Positions 17,893 through 27,213 are shown, counted from the first letter of the stretch. The stretch is DNA of 64,000 nt from Xanthomonas bonasiae (GCF_017163705.1 NZ_JAFIWB010000014.1:51319-115318); one strand, 5' to 3'. Notes: generated from the letters alone by a model not told the origin. Numbers and translations are program-made.

Positions 17893-19587
17893 ATGTGTTC
17901 GATCTTCGGCATCTTCGGCCTGCAACCGGGCGACGACCTGCAGGCGCTGCGCCGGCAGGCGCTGGACTGCTCGCAGCGGCAGCGCCATCGCGGTCCGGAC
18001 TGGAGCGGCGTGTATGTCGACGACGGCGCGATCCTGGTGCATGAGCGCCTGGCCATCGTCGATCCGGCCGGCGGCTCGCAGCCGTTGCTCTCCGAAGACG
18101 GGCAGCTGGCGCTGGCGGTCAACGGCGAGATCTACAACCACCGCGAACTGAAGAAGCAGCTGACCCAGCCGTACGCGTTCCAGACCGGCTCGGATTGCGA
18201 GGTGATCAATGCGCTGTACCGCGAGCAGGCGCCGGCCGCGCTGCTCAACCGGCTCAACGGCATCTTCGCCTTCGCGCTGTGGGACAAGGCCGCCGGCCGC
18301 GTGCTGATCGCGCGCGATCCGATGGGCGTGTGCCCGCTGTACTGGGGCCACGACACCCAGGGCCGGCTGCGCGTGGCCTCGGAGATGAAGTCGCTGGCCG
18401 ACAGTTGCGCCGACGTGGCCCAGTTCCCGCCCGGCCATTACTACGACAGCGCCAGCGGCGAACTGCAGCAGTACTACCGCAAGCCGTGGCGCGACTACGA
18501 CGCCGTGCAGGGCGTACAGGTCGGCAAGCAGGAACTGCGCGAGGCGTTCGAGCGCGCCGTGCACCGCCAGCTGATGACCGACGTGCCGTACGGCGTGCTG
18601 CTGTCCGGCGGGCTGGATTCGTCGCTGGTCGCGGCGGTGGCGGCGCGGTTCGCGCGCAAGCGCATCGAGGACAACGACGAGGCCGAGGCCTGGTGGCCGC
18701 GCCTGCATTCGTTCGCGATCGGCCTGAAGGGCTCGCCCGACCTGGCCGCCGCGGCGATCGCCGGCGAGTCGCTGGGCACCGTGCACCACGGCTTCGAATA
18801 CACCTTCGAGGAAGGCCTGGACGCGCTGCCGGAAGTGATCCGGCACATCGAGACCTACGACGTCACCACCATCCGCGCGTCCACGCCGATGTTCCTGCTG
18901 GCGCGGCGGATCAAGGCGATGGGGGTGAAGATGGTGCTGTCCGGCGAGGGCAGCGACGAGATCTTCGGCGGCTACCTGTACTTCCACAAGGCGCCGAACG
19001 CGCGCGAATTCCACGAGGAGCTGATCCGCAAGCTCGACGCGCTGTACAACTACGACTGCCTGCGCGCCAACAAGTCGATGATGGCCTGGGGCGTGGAGCC
19101 GCGCGTGCCGTTCCTGGACGTGGAGTTCCTGGACGTGGCGATGCGCATGGACGCGCGGTACAAAATGATCGACAAGACCAGCAGCGGCGCGATCCGCATG
19201 GAAAAAGGCGTGCTGCGCGAGGCCTTCGAAGGCTATCTGCCCGATTCGATCCTGTGGCGGCAGAAGGAGCAGTTCAGCGACGGCGTCGGCTACGGCTGGA
19301 TCGACGGGCTCAAGGCGCACGCCGAGGCGCAGGTCAGCGACCGCGAACTGGCTGCGGCCGACAAGCGCTTCCCGGTCAACCCGCCGCAGACCAAGGAAGC
19401 CTATTACTACCGCACGCTATTCGAGCGCGTGTTCCCCACGCCGGCCGCAGCCGAGACCGTGCCCGGCGGCAAGTCGATCGCCTGTTCCTCGCCGGCTGCG
19501 ATCGCCTGGGATGCGAGCTTCGCGACGATGGCCGATCCGTCCGGCCGCGCGGTGGCCGGAGTGCACGAGCAGGCGCTGGGGGCGTGA
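17893..19587 (+). CDS. asnB: asparagine synthetase B (glutamine-hydrolysing)
   Basis: Makes asparagine from aspartate, ATP and glutamine. 564 residues against about 554 in E. coli. The N-terminal glutaminase domain has the catalytic Cys2 (MCSIFGIFG), RHRGPD and VNGEIYNH. The synthetase domain has the ATP pyrophosphatase loop LLSGGLDSS (about residue 236) and SGEGSDEIFGGY. The start ATG has AGGAG eight bases upstream; Cys at position 2 fixes it. It is preceded by an Asn-rich leader and attenuator, which matches its product. The next gene is convergent, with a hairpin between. Confidence 0.97.
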   Translation: MCSIFGIFGLQPGDDLQALRRQALDCSQRQRHRGPDWSGVYVDDGAILVHERLAIVDPAGGSQPLLSEDGQLALAVNGEIYNHRELKKQLTQPYAFQTGSDCEVINALYREQAPAALLNRLNGIFAFALWDKAAGRVLIARDPMGVCPLYWGHDTQGRLRVASEMKSLADSCADVAQFPPGHYYDSASGELQQYYRKPWRDYDAVQGVQVGKQELREAFERAVHRQLMTDVPYGVLLSGGLDSSLVAAVAARFARKRIEDNDEAEAWWPRLHSFAIGLKGSPDLAAAAIAGESLGTVHHGFEYTFEEGLDALPEVIRHIETYDVTTIRASTPMFLLARRIKAMGVKMVLSGEGSDEIFGGYLYFHKAPNAREFHEELIRKLDALYNYDCLRANKSMMAWGVEPRVPFLDVEFLDVAMRMDARYKMIDKTSSGAIRMEKGVLREAFEGYLPDSILWRQKEQFSDGVGYGWIDGLKAHAEAQVSDRELAAADKRFPVNPPQTKEAYYYRTLFERVFPTPAAAETVPGGKSIACSSPAAIAWDASFATMADPSGRAVAGVHEQALGA

Positions 19588-19593
19588 ACCCGC

Positions 19594-19624
19594 GCGTAGC
19601 GCCGGCGACGTGCCGGCGCTACGC
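19594..19624. terminator. hairpin between convergent asnB and GGDEF gene
   Basis: GCGTAGCGCCGGC (19594-19606) and GCCGGCGCTACGC (19612-19624) form a perfect 13-bp stem with a five-base loop. There is no T run, so it is either a weak bidirectional terminator or an RNA-end stabiliser between two convergent genes. Confidence 0.5.
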
Positions 19625-19692
19625 GGCAGCGGCGATGCTTGGCAGTACGGCGATTGCCGCGATCGTGCGGCCGCCTGCGCAGCGGCCGCGGC

Positions 19693-20769
19693 TCACTCCG
19701 ATGGCTGCGGCAGCGGGCCGCCGTGTTCGCTGGCGCGGTCCGCGGGCGCCGCGCCGGCGCCGGTTTCGATGCGGATGCGGCCCTTGCCCTCGCGCTTGGC
19801 CGCGTACAGCGCGCGGTCCGCACGCTTGAGCAGGTCCGACACCGTGCCGCCGGGGTGCAGCCGCGCGACCCCGGCGCTGAACGCGAACGCCACGTCGTTC
19901 ACCCGCAGCGTGCAGACACGGTCCAACAACCGATGCAGCAACTCGCCGACCTGCGCATCGCTCATGCGTTCGAACAGGATGCCGAACTCCTCGCCGCCGA
20001 GCCGGCCGACCCGGCAGCCGTCACCCAACTGCGCCAGTTCCGCGGCCAGCGCCAGCAGCACCGCATCGCCGACATCGTGACCATAGGTGTCGTTGACCTG
20101 CTTGAAGTCGTCGATGTCCAGCATCGCGAAATGCAACGCGCGCTCGCCGCGTAAGGCGGCCAGGGTCTGTAGCTGCTCGGTCAGCGCGCGCCGGTTGGCC
20201 AGCCCGGTCAGCGCATCGGTTTCGGAGATGCGCCGGTAGTCTTCCTGCAGCGCGAAGGTGGTGCGCATGCTGCGCACGAACATGCGGTTGAGTGCGAAGC
20301 CGATCAGCGACACCGCCACGACCAGCAGCGCGAGCAACGGAAGGTCGGACCTGGCCGGGACCGGCGCCGGATGCGCCACCAGCATGATCGACCAGGTGCA
20401 GGCCAGCACCAGCAGGTAGTCGCGCGAGAACAGGAACAGCAGGTTGACGCCCAGGCACAGCGTGACCGACACCGGCAGCAGCCAGAAGTCGCCGTGCCGC
20501 CCCATGCCGTGCAGTTCGAGCCGATAGGCCGCGGCCAGCGCCAGCACGTACAGCGCACCGCTCAAGCGCCATTGCCAGAACCGCCCGGCCAGCGCCGAAC
20601 TCGCTGCCGTGCCGACCAGGGCGGCGAAAGCCAGCGCATAGGCGTGGTCCAGTGGCCGCTGCAGGTGCGGATTGAGCAGCAGGGTCGCCAGCCACACCAC
20701 GATGGTCAGCCACTGCACCGCCATGATGGAAGGCGCCAGCACCTGGCGGATGTGGGTCTGGTACGTCAT
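19693..20769 (-). CDS. membrane-bound GGDEF diguanylate cyclase
   Basis: Predicted inner-membrane c-di-GMP synthase of 358 residues. The first about 180 residues form five or six hydrophobic segments (AVQWLTIVVWLATLLL; ALAFAALVGTAASSALA; LYVLALAAAY; LLPVSVTLCLGVNLLFLF; YLLVLACTWSIMLV; LLALLVVAVSLIGFAL). The GGDEF domain follows, with DALTGLANRRAL and catalytic GGEEF. The segment upstream of GGEEF reads GDGCRVGRL, so the RxxD inhibitory site is missing. The membrane part looks like a sensor, but its ligand is unknown. Confidence 0.88.
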   Translation of the reverse strand: MTYQTHIRQVLAPSIMAVQWLTIVVWLATLLLNPHLQRPLDHAYALAFAALVGTAASSALAGRFWQWRLSGALYVLALAAAYRLELHGMGRHGDFWLLPVSVTLCLGVNLLFLFSRDYLLVLACTWSIMLVAHPAPVPARSDLPLLALLVVAVSLIGFALNRMFVRSMRTTFALQEDYRRISETDALTGLANRRALTEQLQTLAALRGERALHFAMLDIDDFKQVNDTYGHDVGDAVLLALAAELAQLGDGCRVGRLGGEEFGILFERMSDAQVGELLHRLLDRVCTLRVNDVAFAFSAGVARLHPGGTVSDLLKRADRALYAAKREGKGRIRIETGAGAAPADRASEHGGPLPQPSE

Positions 20770-20884
20770 CTATGCCCTTCAAGACCTGCGGCTGTCGGGT
20801 CTTGGCGTGGACGATGCCCACGGTGCGGTGCCTCGATTGCCCAGGATCGATCCCCGGTTATCGGCCTAGCCGGGATGTGCTTGA

Positions 20885-20967
20885 GGGGAGCGGGACCCGG
20901 GACTCGGGAAAGCGCGCTGCCGCGATCCGAGGCTCTACCGACTTCCGTTCTTCCGGTCCCGAGTCCC
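20885..20967. repeat. GGGACTC repeats, inverted, with quadruplex potential
   Basis: On the plus strand four G-runs lie close together (20885-20908; GGGGAGCGGGACCC then GGGACTCGGG). GGGACTCGGGA (20899-20909) is mirrored by TCCCGAGTCCC (20957-20967), giving an inverted pair. The array ends just past the stop of the beta-helix gene. No gene is seen in 20770-20978. Confidence 0.55.
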
Positions 20968-20978
20968 GAGTCGCGGCC

Positions 20979-22019
20979 TCACTCGAAGCGCATGCAGCGC
21001 CCGTAGCGCTCCGGCTGGATGTCCACGCCGGAGGCGTCGGCCTGGTTGTTCTTGCGCCACAGGTTCTGGCGGAAGTCCGGGCCGCTGCAGTTGGCGGCGC
21101 GGTCCACGCCGATCGTGTAGGTGTAGGGATTGTCCTTGAAGATATTGTTCTCGAAGGTGTTGTCCTGGCTCATGCTGTTGTCCCAGCACAGGATCTCCGG
21201 GGTGCGCTGGCGGATCGAGCAGGCCAGGTAGATGCCGGCGCCCTTGTTGCCGGTGAACTGGTTGCCGACGAACAGGTTGCGCCGCGCATCGGCCAGGTAC
21301 ACGCCCTGGCTGCCGTTGCGTTCCAGGCGGTTGTTGCGGATCTCGCTGTCTTCCAGGTGCTCGGTGGTGATGCCGGCGGCGACGTTGTCGTGGATGTAGT
21401 TGTCGATCAGCTTGACCTTGGTGGTGCGGTTGAACGACACGCCGTCCCAGATCGCGCCGGACACGTCGTTGCGCTCGATCAGCAGGTCGCGGCTGTCGTA
21501 CTCGCTGAGCAGGCAGGCGCTGCGGCACTTGCTCACGCGCAGCCCGGACAGGCGGATGTTCTGGCCGGCGCGCACCACCACCAGGCTGTTGCTCAGGTAC
21601 GGGCGCTCGGGCATGAATTCCTTCTCGGCGCTGCCGCCCACGATCTGCAACTGCTCGACGACGACATCGCGGATCGGCCGCTGCGGGCGTTCGTTCTGGT
21701 AGTCGCCGACCACGATGACCGGCTGCTGCACGCCGTCCTGCATGCGCAGCACGGTGGCGTCGCCCTGGCCGCGCAGGCGCAGGCCGTCGCGCTGGATCGA
21801 CAGCAGCTTGGTCACGTGGAAATCGCCGGCGGTCAGGCATACCGTGGCCGGCTTGCCGTCGTTGGGCACGCGGTCCACCGCGGCCTGCAGGTCGTCGCCC
21901 GGCTCGGCGCGCACGCTGCAGTCGGTGGCGGCAGAGGCGGGGGCGGCGGCCGTGGCGCAGCCGCTCGACAGGCAGGCGGCGAGCGGCAACAACAGGGCGA
22001 GCAGGGGACGGGCATTCAT
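20979..22019 (-). CDS. right-handed beta-helix lipoprotein
   Basis: Predicted lipoprotein of 346 residues. The N-terminus ends in a lipobox, PLAAC (Cys16). From about residue 90 to 310 there are repeated short strands with Asn ladders (RDLLIERNDVSGAIWDGVSF, VKLIDNYIHDNVAAGI, SEIRNNRLERNGSQGVYL, NLFVGNQFTGNKGAGIYL). This is the pattern of PbH1/NosD-type parallel beta-helices found in polysaccharide lyases, epimerases and binding proteins. No catalytic signature was recognised, so the substrate is unknown. Two Cys pairs in the C-terminal part fit a periplasmic location. Confidence 0.75.
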   Translation of the reverse strand: MNARPLLALLLPLAACLSSGCATAAAPASAATDCSVRAEPGDDLQAAVDRVPNDGKPATVCLTAGDFHVTKLLSIQRDGLRLRGQGDATVLRMQDGVQQPVIVVGDYQNERPQRPIRDVVVEQLQIVGGSAEKEFMPERPYLSNSLVVVRAGQNIRLSGLRVSKCRSACLLSEYDSRDLLIERNDVSGAIWDGVSFNRTTKVKLIDNYIHDNVAAGITTEHLEDSEIRNNRLERNGSQGVYLADARRNLFVGNQFTGNKGAGIYLACSIRQRTPEILCWDNSMSQDNTFENNIFKDNPYTYTIGVDRAANCSGPDFRQNLWRKNNQADASGVDIQPERYGRCMRFE

Positions 22020-22124
22020 CGGATACAGGCTCCGCTGGGGGGAGGGAGGGGAGGACCGCAGACGCCGCGCGCGGGCCGCGGCGGCAGGTCGGATCGCGTG
22101 GTGCGCATCAGCGCGACAAGGGCC

Positions 22125-24503
22125 TCATTGTCGCGCAGGTGGCCGTAATGTCAGCGTGTAGCGGGCCGGGCCGGGCAGGAACGGCGATTCGCGGCCCTGC
22201 ACCCAGTCGTCGTGGCCGGCGCCCCAGAACGGCGACAGCGGATGCTCGCTCTGGCCGCCGGGCATGTGCGCGATGCCGTCGGCTTCGTGGCCGGGCGCGA
22301 CCACCATGCGCTCGGACGCGCCGAAGTCCGGACGCTGCACCCGCGGCATGTCGTTGTCGCCGGGCAAGCCCTCGGTCGGCATGCACAGCCAAGGCCGCAG
22401 CACTCCCGGCAGCGAGCGCGCCAGCGGATGGCAGATCGCGGCGGTGTTCTGTTCGCCCCAACGGCGCTGCGGCAACGGCACGTCCTGGTCGGGTTGGTCG
22501 CGGACCTCGGCGGCGGCATCCTCCAGCAAGGCCTGCCAACTGGCGTAGCGGCGCGGCAGCAGGTGCGCCGGTTGCTGCTGCAGCATCGGCCAGGCCACCG
22601 CTTCCAGCTGCGGCAGCGGCGGCATGGCGTAGTCGGCGCCGAGTTCGGCGCGCGCCGGGGCGATCAGGCCGTCGCGGATCCGGGTCAGCAGCGCCAGGCG
22701 CCAGGCGCGCACCAGCCGGTAACTCACCGAATCGGTGCTGGCGCGGCCCTCCCAGTGCTTGCCGGCCTGCGCCAGCGCATGCAGCGCCGGCGTGGCGGCG
22801 CCGCCGTCGCGTTGCTGCAGCAAGGTCCACCAGCGTTGCAGCAGCAGCGCGCGATCGTCGAGCTGGATCGACAGCAGTTGACGTTCGTCCAGCTGCGGAT
22901 GCAGGCGCAGGTCGTCGCGGATCTGCTGCGCGCGCGCGCCCAGCGCGTAGCCGCCATCGCCGAGTGCCGCCAAGTCTTCGCCGCCGACGACGCGCGCATT
23001 GGCGGTCCACAGTTGCCCGTCGGCAGGATCGATCCGCTGCGGCGAATGCGCAGTGGAGACCGGCCAGGGCGCGCAGCGCTGCGCTGCCGGCACTGCCGCG
23101 CTGACGTCATGGACCAGTGCGTCGCTGCGGCAATTGGGTCCGCGCAGCGGCAGCGCGCCGAGCACGCGCCAGCCGATATGCCCGGCGCTGTCGGCCAGCA
23201 CCAGGTTCTGCGCCGGGGTGGCGATGTGCTGCGCGCTGGCGAAGGCGCTGGCGAGGGAATCGGCGCGGGCCAGGTCGGCCAGGCCCAGGTTCAGCGCGCC
23301 GGGCAACTGCGCCACCCAGCGTTGCGCCAGCGCGGTGCCGTCCGGCTCGTGCTGCAGGATCGGGCCGTACGCGGTGTCTTCCACGTCCAGCGTGACGTCC
23401 AGGCCGCCGGCCACCTTGATCCTTTCGCGGTGATGAACGACCGCGGTGCAGCCGGGCTGCGGCGCGGCCGCGCACGGCGTCAACCGGTACCAGTCGCTGG
23501 TGTCGGCGTAGCTGTTGGTGAAGCCCCAGGCGACATGGCCGTTGCTGCCGACGATCACCGCCGGCAGGCCCGGCAGCGAAAAGCCGGTGACGTCCACGCG
23601 GCCGCCCGGCGCCTGCGCGTCGGCGTAGCGCAGGCGCACCCGGAACCACAGGCTGGGCGCGCCCAGCTGCAGATGCATGTCGTTGGCGACGATGGCGCGG
23701 CCGTCGGCGCTGCGGCTGCCGGCAATCGCCCAGTTGTTGCTGCCCGGTGCGGCATGGTCCGCGGTGCTGCCATCGCGCGGGGCGTCGGGCAGGGTGCGCA
23801 GATCGACCTGGCTGGCGTCGGGCAGCGTGGCGTCGCCGCGCGCCTGCGCATCCAGCGGCGCGTCCCAGCTGCTGCCGTCGTGGCGCAGCAGCGCGAACAG
23901 CGGCGCCGGCAAGTGCTGTTGCAGGCGGTACAGCGACAGTTCGCGGCCGAGCTGGCGGCCTTGCAGATCGAAATACATCGCGTCGCCGGCCAGTACCGAG
24001 TCCACCGGTTGCCAGTCGCGCGGCGCCTTGACCAGCAGCAGGTAGGGCCACGGCCGCACCCGCAGCGCGTGCAGGCCGCGATTGACGCCGGCGCTGTAGG
24101 CCTGCAGCGCCGCGGCATGGCTGCCGCCGAAGCTGGCCAGTTGCGCGGCGGCGTGCGCGCGCAGGCGGTGCATGCGGCGTTGCTTGTCCACCCCGAGCGT
24201 GGCGTTGCCGACCAGGTCCGACAGTTCGCCGGCGGCGGCGCGGCGCATCAGGTCCATCTGGAAGTAGCGTTCCTGCGCATGCACGTAACCGAGCGCACGC
24301 ATCGCATCGGCCTCGCTGCCGGCGTCGATGGTGACCGTGCCCTGCGCGTCGCGCTGGATCCGCACCGGCGCCGCCAGCCCATCCAGATCGACCTGGCCGT
24401 CGAGCGTGGCCAGGCTGCCGCGCAGCAGCAGCCATGTCGCCAACACCAGTCCGATCGCCAGCGCCGCCAGCCACAGCAGTCCCCGTTTCCACTTGCTCCG
24501 CAT
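22125..24503 (-). CDS. penicillin acylase family N-terminal nucleophile hydrolase
   Basis: Precursor of an Ntn-type amidohydrolase such as penicillin or acyl-homoserine-lactone acylase, 792 residues. An N-terminal hydrophobic segment ([20 protein letters not shown]) exports or anchors it. The alpha-chain region has [17 protein letters not shown]. The autocatalytic cleavage site is G|SNNWAIAG at about residue 260, whose Ser becomes the beta-chain N-terminal nucleophile. Further conserved parts are [15 protein letters not shown] and [16 protein letters not shown] chose ATG 24503 with GGAG upstream over a TTG seven codons earlier. The physiological substrate cannot be told. Confidence 0.88.
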   Translation of the reverse strand: MRSKWKRGLLWLAALAIGLVLATWLLLRGSLATLDGQVDLDGLAAPVRIQRDAQGTVTIDAGSEADAMRALGYVHAQERYFQMDLMRRAAAGELSDLVGNATLGVDKQRRMHRLRAHAAAQLASFGGSHAAALQAYSAGVNRGLHALRVRPWPYLLLVKAPRDWQPVDSVLAGDAMYFDLQGRQLGRELSLYRLQQHLPAPLFALLRHDGSSWDAPLDAQARGDATLPDASQVDLRTLPDAPRDGSTADHAAPGSNNWAIAGSRSADGRAIVANDMHLQLGAPSLWFRVRLRYADAQAPGGRVDVTGFSLPGLPAVIVGSNGHVAWGFTNSYADTSDWYRLTPCAAAPQPGCTAVVHHRERIKVAGGLDVTLDVEDTAYGPILQHEPDGTALAQRWVAQLPGALNLGLADLARADSLASAFASAQHIATPAQNLVLADSAGHIGWRVLGALPLRGPNCRSDALVHDVSAAVPAAQRCAPWPVSTAHSPQRIDPADGQLWTANARVVGGEDLAALGDGGYALGARAQQIRDDLRLHPQLDERQLLSIQLDDRALLLQRWWTLLQQRDGGAATPALHALAQAGKHWEGRASTDSVSYRLVRAWRLALLTRIRDGLIAPARAELGADYAMPPLPQLEAVAWPMLQQQPAHLLPRRYASWQALLEDAAAEVRDQPDQDVPLPQRRWGEQNTAAICHPLARSLPGVLRPWLCMPTEGLPGDNDMPRVQRPDFGASERMVVAPGHEADGIAHMPGGQSEHPLSPFWGAGHDDWVQGRESPFLPGPARYTLTLRPPARQ

Positions 24504-24725
24504 CCAGGCATCTCCGCCGGCCAATCCTGGATTCTAGACGCGACTGCGTGTCGTTCTTGCGTACATCCGGCGGGCGTTCGCGAGCGGTTGGGCCGGGGTC
24601 AGCTTCGCTCGCGCCGCTGCACGCGTCCGTGCCGATGGAAAATCGGGATGCTAATGATTCCGATTGGAACGCGGTGCGCGCGGCTCGGGCACTATGGCCG
24701 CCTTAGACGTTACGGAGCCTGCCCC

Positions 24726-25220
24726 ATGAAGGGACATCCTGAAGTTGTGCAATGCCTCAAGGACCTGCTGCGCGGCGAACTTGCCGCACGCGATCAATAT
24801 TTCATCCACTCGCGGCGCTACGAGGACCAGGGCCTGCAGGCGCTGTACGCGCGCATCAACCACGAGATGGAAGAGGAGACCGAGCACGCCGATGCGCTGC
24901 TGCGGCGCATCCTGTTCCTGGAAGGCGACCCGGACATGCGTCCGCATGCGTTCGAACCCGGGCGCACGGTCGAAGAGATGCTGCAGAAGGACCTGAAGGT
25001 CGAATACGAAGTGCGCGCGAACCTGGCCGCCGGCATGAAGCTGTGCGAGGAACATGGCGACTACGTGAGCCGCGACATCCTGCTCAAGCAGCTGCAGGAC
25101 ACCGAAGAAGACCACGCCTGGTGGCTGGAACAGCAGTTGGGCCTGATCAAGCGCCTGGGCATTGCGCTGTACCAGACCTCGAAGATCGGCGACGGCGGCG
25201 TTTCCGGCAAGGACGCCTGA
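24726..25220 (+). CDS. bfr: bacterioferritin without the heme-ligand methionine
   Basis: Iron-storage ferritin, 164 residues, co-linear with E. coli Bfr. Ferroxidase ligands are present: Glu18, Glu51, His54, Glu93 (equivalent to Glu94), and Glu and His of DTEEDHAWW (127 and 130 equivalents). The E. coli heme ligand Met52 is Thr here (EETEH), so subunits may not bind heme at the dimer interface. Known two-subunit systems have one subunit of this type. The start is ATG 24726 with GGAGCCTGCC upstream. It stands alone, divergent from the acylase gene. Confidence 0.94.
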   Translation: MKGHPEVVQCLKDLLRGELAARDQYFIHSRRYEDQGLQALYARINHEMEEETEHADALLRRILFLEGDPDMRPHAFEPGRTVEEMLQKDLKVEYEVRANLAAGMKLCEEHGDYVSRDILLKQLQDTEEDHAWWLEQQLGLIKRLGIALYQTSKIGDGGVSGKDA

Positions 25221-25257
25221 GCCCCTGGCACCGCCTCCCGCCCGCGCTGCAGAGTGT

Positions 25258-26166
25258 TTACTCCGCGCTCAAACGCTGGAACTGGCGTTCCGTCTCCTCG
25301 GTCAGCCACCGAGCCGCTGGCCCCGGCGGGTTGACCGCGCTGCGAATCGCGTAGATCGGTGACTTGCCCTGATCGAAGGCCGGAAACGGGAGCCGCACCA
25401 AGCGTCCATCGGCCAAATCCTCGCGGACCAGCGACTCGGGCAGCCCGCCCCAGCCCAACTCGCTGCGGATGAACAGCAGCTTGGTCGCGTTGTCGCTCAC
25501 GCGCCAGGTCTTGAGCGAGAACACGTTGAAGTCCCGTCCCTTGGTCAGCCCCGAGGCGTCATAGACGACGATTTGCGTGTCGTCCCGCACGTCAGCCGGC
25601 TGCAGTTCGCGTCCCAGCCGGCCCAGCGGATGACCCGGCGCGGCGACAGGCACCGTCATGGCCCAGCCGATGCGCTCGGTCACGACGGCGCTGCCTGCGT
25701 TGTCCATCGCACCCCCAAAGCCGAGGACAGCCTTGCCCGAGAGGACGGCTTCCATCACGGTGCCGAGCGTGCCGACAGTGACGTTCAAGGACACCGTCGG
25801 ATAGCGCTCGCGAAACGCACGCAGGACCTCGACCACGATGTCGGAGGGCACCGCGTTGCTTATGGCCACGCCCAGCTGGCCTTCCAGCCCGTCGTTGAGT
25901 GCCTTCAGGCGCGAACGTAGCAGGTCTAGGTCTCCCATCAGCCTGCGTGCATCCTCCAGGACCGAGCGCCCAGCCTCCGTGAGGCGAGGGCGCTTGGTGC
26001 CCGAGCGTTGGAACAACGTCAAACCGAGCTGCGCTTCCAGGTTCGCCACCGTGTAGCTGACGACCGATTGCGTGCGGTGAAGCGCTCGGGAGGCCGCCGA
26101 AAATCCGCCGTGCTCCACCACTGCCACGAAGACTTCCAGTTGATCGATGGTGGGGTGAGGCTTCAA
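25258..26166 (-). CDS. LysR-type transcriptional regulator
   Basis: LysR regulator of 302 residues. The N-terminal winged helix-turn-helix covers about residues 6-65 (IDQLEVFVAVVEHGGFSAAS, RTQSVVSYTVANLEAQLG, LFQR). A periplasmic-binding-like effector domain follows (LGVAISNAVPSDIVVEVLRAF). No in-frame ATG is available before the HTH, so the start is probably TTG 26164-26166. It is divergent from an azoreductase remnant and a DoxX gene. LysR genes next to azoreductases commonly regulate them, so its original target may have been damaged. The effector is unknown. Confidence 0.88.
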   Translation of the reverse strand: MKPHPTIDQLEVFVAVVEHGGFSAASRALHRTQSVVSYTVANLEAQLGLTLFQRSGTKRPRLTEAGRSVLEDARRLMGDLDLLRSRLKALNDGLEGQLGVAISNAVPSDIVVEVLRAFRERYPTVSLNVTVGTLGTVMEAVLSGKAVLGFGGAMDNAGSAVVTERIGWAMTVPVAAPGHPLGRLGRELQPADVRDDTQIVVYDASGLTKGRDFNVFSLKTWRVSDNATKLLFIRSELGWGGLPESLVREDLADGRLVRLPFPAFDQGKSPIYAIRSAVNPPGPAARWLTEETERQFQRLSAE

Positions 26167-26171
26167 GGTCC

Positions 26172-26186
26172 ATCCACAAAATGGAT
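26172..26186. promoter_or_regulatory. dyad at LysR start, possible operator
   Basis: ATCCA-N5-TGGAT forms a 15-bp interrupted palindrome a few bases upstream of the LysR start, in the divergent intergenic region. This location fits an autoregulatory LysR site. Binding is inferred only. Confidence 0.35.
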
Positions 26187-26250
26187 AAGTTGGATCGATA
26201 TTTTACCCGTTTACACGATTGGTGGTCGTGCCTACAGTGGGGTCGTTGCT

Positions 26251-26430
26251 GGCGGCATCCACTTCGAAGGCCAAACCGCGGCGCTGGACCATGCCAGGCC
26301 CTATCTGCGCCTGGTGCTCGGCTTCATGGGCATCACCCATGTGCAGACGATCGGAATCGAAGGCGTCAGCCACGGACCGGACGGCGCTTCATGGGCGTTG
26401 GCGGCCGCCCGGGCGCATATCGCACAACCT
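26251..26430 (+). pseudogene. C-terminal remnant of FMN-dependent NADH-azoreductase
   Basis: About 60 codons read GGIHFEGQTAALDHARPYL, then LRLVLGFMGITHVQTIGIEG and a final ALAAARAHIAQ. This is the C-terminal signature of AzoR-type flavodoxin-fold reductases, in which GIY..G..ALDH..PYLR..LGF.GI is typical. The first roughly 130 residues, including the FMN-binding loops, are absent. The divergent LysR gene begins only about 85 bp upstream, so a deletion removed the 5' part. The frame stays open into the DoxX gene. This is a broken gene, not a functional enzyme. Confidence 0.6.
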
Positions 26431-26466
26431 GCCGTAAATCCCATCCCAATCGACTGGAATTCTCCA

Positions 26467-26907
26467 ATGCAAATCTTCGTTACTTCCCAGCCTGCTGCGG
26501 GCAAGGCCTTGCGCATCAGCCTGTGGATCGTGCAAACGCTGATGTTCCTGGCGTTCCTGCTTTTCGGTTTCCAGAAATTGTTCGTGGCTCCCGAAGCCCT
26601 GGCAGCGATGTGGCATTCCTCGTGGCCGGTCGAGCATCCGTTGTTGCTGCACGTGACCGGCGCCATCGACGTGGCTGGCGGCCTTGGCCTCCTCTTGCCC
26701 GCGCTGACGCGTATCCGGCCCAACTTGACCGTTCTGGCAGCGCTGGGTTGCGTATTGCTTCAACTCGCCGCCATTGCGTTCCACTCGATGCGTGGCGAGT
26801 TCGCTGCTTTGCCCTTGAACGCAGTCCTGCTGCCGCTGGCGGCCTTCATCCTATGGGGACGCCGACAGGTGCCCATTTCGCCGCGTACGTCGCAGTCAGT
26901 CGCCTGA
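26467..26907 (+). CDS. DoxX family membrane protein
   Basis: Integral membrane protein of 146 residues with four hydrophobic segments: ISLWIVQTLMFLAFLLFGFQKL, HPLLLHVTGAIDVAGGLGLLLPAL, LTVLAALGCVLLQLAAIAFH and LPLNAVLLPLAAFILW. The F-G-x-x-K-L and GxxDVxGGLGLLLPAL patterns are those of DoxX/DoxD-like proteins. The start is ATG 26467 with GGAAT upstream. The frame is open further upstream because it is continuous with the azoreductase remnant. Function in this family is poorly defined, often linked to redox stress. Convergent with parC. Confidence 0.8.
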   Translation: MQIFVTSQPAAGKALRISLWIVQTLMFLAFLLFGFQKLFVAPEALAAMWHSSWPVEHPLLLHVTGAIDVAGGLGLLLPALTRIRPNLTVLAALGCVLLQLAAIAFHSMRGEFAALPLNAVLLPLAAFILWGRRQVPISPRTSQSVA

Positions 26908-27125
26908 CACCGCTGCGGGAAGGCGATCAAATCAGCGCTGGCCGCCGTGCGAGGAACGATCCAGCGCTGGGCGCGTCCAAACGCGGTAGCGTGGCGCTGC
27001 AGACCCGGGCGCATGGCCGCGAACAGATCATCCAGCCAACTCCGCCCTGAGATTGGCGCGCAGAGCGCGCGTATCCATGCTCTGCACGCGCGGTCGCATG
27101 ATTCTGGCCGAAGGCAGTGGATTCT

Positions 27126-27182
27126 ATGGCCATCGACAAGCCCTCAAGCCGCTTCTGGTTGGTATGCGCGCTGGCTTTTTAG
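27126..27182 (+). pseudogene. possible 5' stub of a small membrane-protein gene
   Basis: An 18-codon frame reads MAIDKPSSRFWLVCALAF and then stops. The KPSSRFWxVxALA start resembles, from memory, the N-terminus of a small multi-pass membrane family common in Xanthomonas. Everything after the first hydrophobic residues is missing and the parC terminator follows at once. It may be a truncated relic; it is too short to be sure. The rest of 26908-27125 shows nothing I can identify. Confidence 0.25.
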
Positions 27183-27185
27183 AGC

Positions 27186-27213
27186 AAAAAAATCGGCCCG
27201 AAAGGGCCGATTT
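27186..27213 (-). terminator. intrinsic terminator after parC
   Basis: AAATCGGCCC (27190-27199) and GGGCCGATTT (27204-27213) pair around a GAAA loop. On the minus strand the stem is followed by a run of seven U (A tract 27186-27192). It ends parC transcription and may also serve the opposite direction. Confidence 0.88.

Noticed and set aside
16450..19320. Minus-strand frame of about 956 codons opposite dapE and asnB
   Set aside because: Runs across two real genes and the attenuator; no family features.
24600..24725. Fur box upstream of bfr
   Set aside because: A loosely similar AT-rich stretch (around GCTAATGATTCC) exists, but it does not match the 19-bp consensus well enough to report.
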